Shown: positions 5,997 through 10,362 of the stretch, piece after piece | Numbering within the stretch: position 1 is the stretch's first letter | How the letters are laid out: every line of letters begins with the position of its first letter | Source: an uncultured Oscillospiraceae bacterium | Lineage (GTDB): Bacteria > Bacillota > Clostridia > Oscillospirales > Oscillospiraceae | Assembly: GCA_934668285.1 (NCBI GenBank) | Contig: CAKUNB010000052.1 | Coordinates: forward strand, 1 to 10,362 | DNA: 10,362 nucleotides | Reading direction: 5' to 3' | Made by a program: the position numbers and the translations under genes | Notes under the pieces: model-generated | The model's input: the letters and a program-made list of their open reading frames with translations, nothing else | Databases searched by the model: none | Told to the model about the DNA's origin: nothing

Positions 5997-6908
5997 GTGC
6001 TTTCCGTAGTGATTCCGGCATATAACGAGGAAGAAATGGTACCCGTTGCGGCAGAAACGGTCGCGCGGGTTTTGCGAGAGGCAGGCATCGATTACGAGCT
6101 GGTGTTCGTGGACGACGGCTCCCGCGATAAAACATGGCCGGAAATCTGCGCCGCCGCGTCGAAAACGGTGCGCGGTGTGCATTTTTCGCGCAATTTCGGC
6201 AAGGAAGCGGCAATTTTTGCCGGTCTGCAGACGGCAAAGGGCGACTGCGTCGCGGTCATGGACTGCGATTTGCAGCATCCGCCGGAGAAGCTGGTGGAGA
6301 TGTACCGCCTCTGGGAGCAGGGCGCGGAGGTCGTCGAGGGCGTCAAGACCGACCGCGGCAGAGAAAGCGCCGCGCACCGCCTTGCCGCTGCAACCTTTTA
6401 TAAGCTCATCAGCCGCGCAACGCGGGTGGACATGTCCCGCGCGTCGGATTTCAAGCTGCTCGACCGCAAGGCCGTGAACGTGATCCTCACCATGCGCGAG
6501 AAGCGGGCATTTTTCCGCGCACTGTCGTCGTGGGTCGGCTTCCGCACGGCGGAGGTGCCCTACGAAGTGCGCGAACGCGCGGCGGGCCAGTCGAAGTGGT
6601 CGACATGGTCGCTGATGAAATACGCCGTGTCGAATATTACCGCCTTTACCGCCCTGCCGCTGCATATTGTGACGGTGCTGGGCGTGCTTACGCTGCTGGT
6701 TTCCGTGGTGCTGGGCATCACGGCGCTGGTGCAGAAGTTCATGGGCCTTGCCCTCGGCGGCTTCACGACGGTGATTATCCTGCTGCTGTTCCTCGGCAGC
6801 ATCATCATGATCAGCCTCGGCATTATCGGCTACTACGTCGGCAATATCTACGAGGAGATCAAGGACCGTCCGCGCTATATCGTCGCCGACACCTGCGGCG
6901 GGGAATAA
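5997..6908 (+). CDS. GT2 family polyprenyl-phosphate glycosyltransferase (GtrB/CsbB/DPM1-like)
   Basis: Membrane-anchored family 2 glycosyltransferase of 303 residues, a usual length. The start is GTG at 5997, 10 bases after GGAGG; the fold begins immediately (MLSVVIPAYNEE), so no upstream start is needed. Nucleotide-sugar residues include DDGS at 39-42 and D89/D91 in MDCDLQHPPE, the DXD-like metal site. SDFKLLDRKA (150-159) and the ERAAGQSKWS segment (193-202) are typical of the GtrB/CsbB/DPM1 group, which transfers a sugar from a nucleotide donor to a polyprenyl phosphate. Two membrane segments close the protein at about 218-245 and 255-282. The likely role is making a lipid-linked sugar for wall or surface glycans. 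The sugar is not predictable, and no flippase or second transferase is adjacent. Confidence 0.92.
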   Translation: MLSVVIPAYNEEEMVPVAAETVARVLREAGIDYELVFVDDGSRDKTWPEICAAASKTVRGVHFSRNFGKEAAIFAGLQTAKGDCVAVMDCDLQHPPEKLVEMYRLWEQGAEVVEGVKTDRGRESAAHRLAAATFYKLISRATRVDMSRASDFKLLDRKAVNVILTMREKRAFFRALSSWVGFRTAEVPYEVRERAAGQSKWSTWSLMKYAVSNITAFTALPLHIVTVLGVLTLLVSVVLGITALVQKFMGLALGGFTTVIILLLFLGSIIMISLGIIGYYVGNIYEEIKDRPRYIVADTCGGE

Positions 6909-6931
6909 AAGCCCGCCCTACGACCATAATC
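6909..6931. repeat. Partial copy of the intergenic repeat seen at 2422-2444
   Basis: Starting on the base after the GT2 stop codon, AAGCCCGCCCTACG and the next nine bases match 2422-2444 at 20 of 23 positions. The partner half of the palindrome is missing, so this looks like a half or decayed copy. It fills about half of the 48-base gap before azlC. Confidence 0.5.
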
Positions 6932-6956
6932 CCAATTCCCGAAGAAGGGTTACCGC

Positions 6957-7661
6957 ATGCTGCATAGAGAATACGCCGCGGGGCTTCGTCATGGAGTCCC
7001 TGTCGGCTTGGGATATTTATCCGTCAGCTTCGGCTTCGGCGCGCTTGCGTCGGCGCAGGGGCTTCGCGCGCTGGATGCGGTGCTGATCTCGCTGACCAAC
7101 CTCACCAGCGCCGGTCAGTTCGCGGGGCTGACGCTGATCGTCGCCTCCGCCGGACTGTGGGAGATGGTGCTGACCCAGCTGGTCATCAACAGCCGCTACG
7201 CCCTGATGAGCCTTGCGCTCAGCCAGCGGATGGGGCAGAGAATCGGCCTGCTGCCGCGCCTGCTGATTGCATTTTTTAACACGGACGAAATTTTCGCCCT
7301 AGCCATGGCGCGGCCGGAGCCGCTCACCACGCCCTACCTGCTCGGACTGGGAACGCTGCCGCTGCTCTGCTGGACGGGCGGCACGCTGCTCGGCGCACTG
7401 GCCGGTTCGGCGCTGCCCGAGCAGCTGCGCAGCGCGCTGGGCGTGATGCTCTACGGCATGTTCGTCGCCATCGTCGTGCCGCCTGCCAAAAAGGAGCGGC
7501 CGATCCTGCTGTGCGCCCTGCTGGCGCTCGGCTGCAGCAGCCTCTTTACGTGGGTGCCGCTGCTCGCGTCGGTGTCGCCGGGAATTTCCATTGTGGTCTG
7601 TACCGTCGTGGCTGCCGCCGCCTGCGCGTGGCTCTTCCCAATCAAGGAGGAGGCCGCATGA
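6957..7661 (+). CDS. azlC: AzlC family branched-chain amino acid exporter, large subunit
   Basis: Integral membrane protein of 234 residues, a typical AzlC length. The ATG at 6957 has AGAAGG 8 bases upstream. The N-terminal GLRHGVPVGLGYLSVSFGFG and the TNLTSAGQFAGL region correspond to the conserved AzlC start and its SAGQF signature. About six hydrophobic segments follow, with QLVINSRYALMSLALSQR and FNTDEIFALA as further family landmarks. In Bacillus subtilis AzlC with AzlD confers azaleucine resistance by exporting branched-chain amino acids; the same role is inferred here. The stop overlaps the azlD start as ATGA. No separate promoter was seen in the 48 bases after the GT2 gene, so readthrough from the GT2 promoter is likely despite the unrelated function. 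Confidence 0.93.
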   Translation: MLHREYAAGLRHGVPVGLGYLSVSFGFGALASAQGLRALDAVLISLTNLTSAGQFAGLTLIVASAGLWEMVLTQLVINSRYALMSLALSQRMGQRIGLLPRLLIAFFNTDEIFALAMARPEPLTTPYLLGLGTLPLLCWTGGTLLGALAGSALPEQLRSALGVMLYGMFVAIVVPPAKKERPILLCALLALGCSSLFTWVPLLASVSPGISIVVCTVVAAAACAWLFPIKEEAA

Positions 7662-7966
7662 GCATCTATCTGTACATCGCGGCAATGGCGTTGACGACCT
7701 ATCTCATCCGCGTCCTGCCGATGACGCTGCTGCGCAGGCCGATCCGGAGCCGCTTTCTGCGCTCCTTTCTGCACTACGTCCCCTATGCCTGCCTCAGCGC
7801 AATGACCTTCCCGAGCATTCTCAGCAGCACGGACAGTCTGCTCGCCGGAATTGCCGCGCTGGCCACGGCAATCTTCCTCGCCTGCCGCGGCAAGAGCCTC
7901 CTCACCGTCGCCCTGAGCACCTCCTGCGCCGCCCTCCTGACCCAGCTCCTCCTCTCGCTGTTTTAG
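7658..7966 (+). CDS. azlD: AzlD family branched-chain amino acid exporter, small subunit
   Basis: Small membrane protein of 102 residues, the usual AzlD size. The ATG at 7658 overlaps the azlC TGA by 4 bases, and AAGGAGG (7644-7650) lies 7 bases upstream inside azlC, so translation is probably coupled. The conserved N-terminus (ALTTYLIRVLPMTLLRR) and the segment FLHYVPYACLSAMTFPSIL are typical of AzlD. Three or four hydrophobic segments span the rest. It is expected to form the exporter with AzlC. It converges with the large SLH gene on the other strand, 42 bases away, across a terminator. Confidence 0.93.
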   Translation: MSIYLYIAAMALTTYLIRVLPMTLLRRPIRSRFLRSFLHYVPYACLSAMTFPSILSSTDSLLAGIAALATAIFLACRGKSLLTVALSTSCAALLTQLLLSLF

Positions 7967-7967
7967 C

Positions 7968-8002
7968 AAAAAAATCGCCCGCCAATCGAAACGATTGGCG
8001 GG
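7968..8002 (-). terminator. Intrinsic terminator for the papain-like SLH gene, possibly bidirectional
   Basis: CCCGCCAATCG (7978-7988) and CGATTGGCGGG (7992-8002) form a perfect 11-bp stem with a 3-base loop. Read on the - strand, the stem is followed by CGA and seven T (bases 7968-7974), a strong terminator for the gene ending at 8009. On the + strand a T-run follows only after 8 bases, so it may also serve azlCD less efficiently. Confidence 0.85.
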
Positions 8003-8008
8003 AATTGC

Positions 8009-9940
8009 TCATTTTTTCATATCGCGATACAGGAACGTCACGACCTGTGCTCTGGTGCAGGTGTCGTTCGGGCTGAACGTTGTGGCGCTCGTGCCGTTGG
8101 TGATGCCGTTTTCGACGGCCCAGAGGACGGCGGTGCCGTAGTACTCTGACGTTTTGACGTCGCTAAACGGGTTATTCTGACTGACAGGCGTGGGCTTGCC
8201 TGCAAAGCGCCAGAGGAACGTCACGATCTGCGCGCGGGTGCAGGTGGCATTTGGGCTGAACGCCGTAGCAGCCGTGCCGTTCGTGATGCCCTTCTCGACC
8301 GCCCAGAGAACTGCGTCATAATAGTACTCACCAGACTTCACATCCGCAAACGGATTGACGCTGCTCGTCGGCTCCGGCTTCCCAGCCGCCCGCCACAGGA
8401 ATGTCACCACCTGCGCACGCGTGCAGCCCTCGTCGGGGCCGAATGTCGTCGCGCTGGTGCCGTTGGTGATGTTTTTCGAAATCGCCCAGTCGATCGGGTC
8501 GTGTGCCCAGTGGCCCTTTGCGGGCATGTCGGCAAACACCTTGCCGGGGCAGCTCGTGCCGCCGTCGCAGGGGAGACCGCCTTCCAGCTTTGACGTTTTG
8601 ACAACCTTTGTCTGCGCTGCAAACGCCGCATTCTTAAAGGTCGCGGTGCAAGTGATCTCACCCTCGGTGTCGTAGGTCGCTTCCTTCGTCACAACGGACA
8701 CCGCCGCAGCGGTTTCGCGCTCAACATGCGCCGCGTCCCGCTTACACGTCCGCGCTGCCGTAACGGAGCGGTTATCGTCCGCCCAGACATAGGACGGTGC
8801 GCCCCAGTCGTGATCCAGCGGCGCGGTCTCATCAGCCACATACTTGTTGTCGCAGACCTCGCAGAAATAGATCGTATAGCCGCCCGTCGTACAGTCCGGC
8901 GGGGAAACAACCGGCTCGTAGCTGTGCGCAACGTCAAATTCCACCCACTCGGCGTTTTTGTACAGCCAGTTTTTGCCGTCGGCTTCGTAGTAATTCTTGT
9001 TTGTCGATTGCAGCCGGATGCGGTAGCTGCCCTCCTCCAACGTTCGGGTGAGGCCGCTGTTAACATAGAACTGGCTTTCAAGACGCTGGTACTCGCCGTT
9101 CTCGTCCTTCTTGTCCAGATAAATGTTATAGTGCGTTGTATTCGCCGTAGGCTTCCATGTAAAGGTAACTGTTTCGCCCGGATGGTAGACCGCCTTCATA
9201 TCCAGCAGCGCCGGTGTCGCCGGACGGTTGCATTCCAGACAGCCCGCGCGGGTCGTCGGCTCCTTGTAGTTCCGCTGCGCAACGCCGCAGACGGAGCAGT
9301 AGTAACACTTATAATGCGGATGCACATCCTCCACAAAGGCATAGCCGCCGCTCAAATCGCAGGTGTGCGGTGCAGGCGGCGTATAGGCCGTCGCGCCCGG
9401 CCATTTGATGTACTTGATGTAGGTGTAGCCCTTTTCCTGCACGAAGCTGCTCCATGTATAGTACTTCTCTCGGCAATAGGGATAAGGATATCCGTTCAGA
9501 CCGCCCTCAAACGCGGTGAAGCCGTTCGCATCCTTCTGCACAATGATGAGATTGTGCCCGGGCGAAAGATTCTTTACAACTTCGCCGTCATGGCTGTGCA
9601 GGTTTGGCTCATAGCAGACACGAATGCAGGCGCCAAGCGCCGCCTTCGACACGTAATCCTTCAGATGCACCGCCGTCAGCCGAAGATCAGCATCGCTCAG
9701 TTTACGCAGGGCATTGTCCGCCGAACCGAACTCCCACGTAAAGCTCTGCTTCCAGATCTTGTTGTAGATATTGTTCGCATATGTCCAACACTGCAACGGT
9801 GCAGAGGTAAAGTCATCATAATGGACAACGACTCCATTGATTGTGTACGCATTACTCGCAAACACCGCCGGAGCCAGACCTGCAAGCAGTGCCAACAGCA
9901 GCAGCGCTGCCAGAAAAACACGCAGACCTCGCTTTTTCAT
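8009..9940 (-). CDS. Secreted papain-like cysteine hydrolase with Cys-rich modules and three SLH repeats
   Basis: Predicted exported surface protein of 643 residues. The ATG at 9940 (MKKRGLRVFL) follows GGGAGAG by 7 bases and begins a signal peptide ending near VFAS at 26-29; the ATG at 9985 would add a charged 15-residue leader and is rejected. Residues about 40-180 resemble secreted papain-fold (CHAP/NlpC-P60-like) domains: C51 in LQCWTYANNIY as nucleophile, H129 in SPGHNLIIV, and E145 in FTAFEGG as possible third residue, ending SSF...YIKYIKWPG. A zinc-ribbon-like Cys cluster follows (C212, C215, C218, C234, C237), then a fibronectin-III-like stretch at 240-335 and a TTGGYTIYFCEVC module at about 345-375. 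Three SLH repeats with exact 61-residue spacing end the protein. It probably acts on wall peptide or protein; the substrate is unknown and the catalytic assignment is inference. Confidence 0.85.
   Translation of the reverse strand: MKKRGLRVFLAALLLLALLAGLAPAVFASNAYTINGVVVHYDDFTSAPLQCWTYANNIYNKIWKQSFTWEFGSADNALRKLSDADLRLTAVHLKDYVSKAALGACIRVCYEPNLHSHDGEVVKNLSPGHNLIIVQKDANGFTAFEGGLNGYPYPYCREKYYTWSSFVQEKGYTYIKYIKWPGATAYTPPAPHTCDLSGGYAFVEDVHPHYKCYYCSVCGVAQRNYKEPTTRAGCLECNRPATPALLDMKAVYHPGETVTFTWKPTANTTHYNIYLDKKDENGEYQRLESQFYVNSGLTRTLEEGSYRIRLQSTNKNYYEADGKNWLYKNAEWVEFDVAHSYEPVVSPPDCTTGGYTIYFCEVCDNKYVADETAPLDHDWGAPSYVWADDNRSVTAARTCKRDAAHVERETAAAVSVVTKEATYDTEGEITCTATFKNAAFAAQTKVVKTSKLEGGLPCDGGTSCPGKVFADMPAKGHWAHDPIDWAISKNITNGTSATTFGPDEGCTRAQVVTFLWRAAGKPEPTSSVNPFADVKSGEYYYDAVLWAVEKGITNGTAATAFSPNATCTRAQIVTFLWRFAGKPTPVSQNNPFSDVKTSEYYGTAVLWAVENGITNGTSATTFSPNDTCTRAQVVTFLYRDMKK
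8031..8560 (-). repeat. Three SLH-encoding units with a 183-bp period
   Basis: The same AGGAA(C/T)GTCAC start occurs at 8031, 8214 and 8397, exactly 183 bases apart, giving three 61-residue SLH units. The units differ at many synonymous positions, so the duplication is old. Each unit has a Cys just before TRAQ (C506, C567, C628). Confidence 0.85.
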
Positions 9941-9968
9941 GCCGTATCTCTCCCGATTCCTCAATCTT

Positions 9969-9993
9969 AGCGGTCTGCAACCCACACACCGCT
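9969..9993. promoter_or_regulatory. 6-bp inverted repeat at the predicted 5' end of the SLH gene transcript
   Basis: AGCGGT (9969-9974) and ACCGCT (9988-9993) are exact reverse complements with 13 bases between them. The repeat sits directly downstream of the -10 box, so it would be a hairpin at the 5' end of the mRNA or an operator over the transcription start. It is short, and chance is possible. Confidence 0.3.
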
Positions 9994-10001
9994 ACAATTA
10001 T

Positions 10002-10030
10002 AGTATACCATGCAAGCCCTGCCATTTCAA
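10002..10030 (-). promoter_or_regulatory. Promoter of the papain-like SLH gene
   Basis: On the - strand, TTGAAA (10025-10030) and TATACT (10002-10007) are separated by 17 bases. An overlapping exact TATAAT (9997-10002) could be used instead with a longer spacer. Transcription should start near 9990-9995, giving a leader of about 50-55 bases. Confidence 0.72.
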
Positions 10031-10106
10031 GCACGATTTGCCAGCTTTTCCAGCATCGCTTCCCCGATTACAAAGAATAGAGCGAAGCGACGTGGTAATC
10101 TCGTGC
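10031..10106. repeat. Decayed inverted-repeat element resembling a widespread dispersed repeat
   Basis: The ends GCACGA (10031-10036) and TCGTGC (10101-10106) are complementary, and the arms continue imperfectly inward. TCGCTTC (10056-10062) pairs with GAAGCGA (10084-10090), and GATTAC (10066-10071) could instead pair with GTAATC (10095-10100). The right half contains GAGCGAAGCGACGTGG (10080-10095) followed by TAATCTCG. From memory this resembles a short repeat found between genes in many bacteria; I cannot confirm it by search. Confidence 0.5.
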
Positions 10107-10191
10107 AGGCAGCATCGAAAATTGACTACGGGTGCGTATTTTATAGTGCGTGCGAAGGTGCTTCCAGTGTCGGCTGCCCCCGTTGGGGGCA

Positions 10192-10339
10192 GTGCCGCTG
10201 ACCGGAATCGTACTTAAGGTAAGGGCAGAACTACGGCAAGCTGCCACTGGCAGATTGCTTGGGGTTTTCTCAAAAATCTGAGTGTGTACTGTTGCATCGA
10301 TAGCTTATTGCAACTCTTCGATTCCTTGGTCAGCGGCAC
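10192..10339. ncRNA. Candidate structured RNA closed by a 19-bp long-range stem (strand uncertain)
   Basis: Bases 10192-10210 (GTGCCGCTGACC then GGAATCG) pair with 10319-10339 (CGATTCC, TT, GGTCAGCGGCAC): 12 plus 7 base pairs with one 2-base bulge. Inside are a hairpin with GCAA/TTGC and CTGCC/GGCAG (10236-10258), a weaker CTCA/TGAG hairpin (10269-10282) and GTTGCA/TGCAAC (10291-10314). Just outside, CTGCCCCC/GGGGGCAG (10174-10192) forms an 8-bp hairpin with a 3-base loop, sharing one base with the long stem. No open frame fits, and composition differs from the genes. I do not recognise the class; RNase P, 6S, tmRNA and SRP signatures were not seen. Confidence 0.45.
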
Positions 10340-10362
10340 CAGAAAAGCCGGCCCATTGGGCC

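Larger units (their letters stand above)
9941..10362. other. Long intergenic stretch at the right edge with no convincing gene
   Basis: These 422 bases hold the SLH gene leader and promoter (9941-10030), the inverted-repeat element (10031-10106), a transition with TTGACT at 10122-10127 but no well-spaced -10 box, and the foldable segment from about 10171 to the edge. The last bases carry another small hairpin (GGCCC/GGGCC, 10350-10362). Short open frames exist but lack ribosome binding sites and gene-like codon use. Confidence 0.7.

Noticed and set aside
8031..8560. Regular 183-bp spacing that might suggest a repeat array
   Set aside because: The period is three SLH coding units (61 residues each); unit length and divergence do not fit CRISPR.
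8726..9970. A 414-codon open frame on the + strand
   Set aside because: It is antisense to the papain-like SLH gene, with low-complexity Arg/Val-rich composition and no recognisable domain.
10122..10147. TTGACT followed by TATAGT as a promoter for the candidate RNA
   Set aside because: The spacer is only 14 bases, too short for a normal sigma-A promoter; kept only as a remark.
10243..10249. GCCACTG, which also occurs in cobalamin riboswitches
   Set aside because: The rest of the B12-box pattern is absent, and the bases are explained by the local CTGCC/GGCAG hairpin.
10215..10361. A roughly 48-codon frame on the - strand open to the window edge
   Set aside because: It runs through the paired stem and hairpins, its codon use is unlike the genes, and no family is recognisable; more sequence could change this.
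1..10362. Defence system, prophage, integrase or transposase genes
   Set aside because: Every long gene was assigned and none belongs to these classes; only small non-coding repeats hint at mobility.

Overview
The window looks like chromosome from a high-GC gut Firmicute of the class Clostridia, most like Oscillospiraceae/Ruminococcaceae. The evidence is GC-rich codon use, strong GGAGG-type ribosome binding sites, three secreted proteins with S-layer homology (SLH) repeats, and families common in that group (YugP-type membrane metallopeptidase, SLH-M15 peptidase, SLH-CAP protein, DUF2284). The genus is inference. No phage, plasmid, CRISPR, rRNA or tRNA feature is visible.

Layout. 1-2352 (+): the 3' end of an unrecognised gene, a YugP-type zinc metallopeptidase and a secreted CAP-SLH protein, closely spaced and probably one operon. 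2353-2595: a dispersed-repeat-like palindrome, an intrinsic terminator, then the leader of the next gene. 2596-4032 (+): a secreted SLH x3 / Ig-like / M15 peptidase. 4033-4289: an unusual run of three perfect inverted repeats between two near-identical 23-bp palindromic repeats. 4290-5836 (-): a type I L-asparaginase overlapping a DUF2284 cysteine-rich protein by ATGA. 5837-5996: divergent promoters. 5997-7966 (+): a GT2 polyprenyl-phosphate glycosyltransferase, then the AzlC/AzlD branched-chain amino acid exporter pair. 7968-8002: a terminator. 8009-9940 (-): a large secreted papain-like hydrolase / Cys-rich / SLH x3 protein with a good promoter. 9941-10362: no convincing gene, but a repeat-like inverted element and a strongly foldable segment that may be an unannotated structured RNA running to the window edge.

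How it fits together. Three of the nine complete genes encode exported, SLH-anchored proteins whose catalytic or binding modules differ (CAP, M15 peptidase, papain-like cysteine hydrolase). They are probably held at the cell wall and act on peptidoglycan or external protein. The YugP peptidase and the GT2 enzyme also act at the membrane. Asparaginase and AzlCD concern amino acids, but nothing links them to the surface proteins beyond position.

The coding content is largely recognisable. The least explained material is non-coding: the hairpin cluster at 4056-4298 and the long-range stem at 10192-10339.
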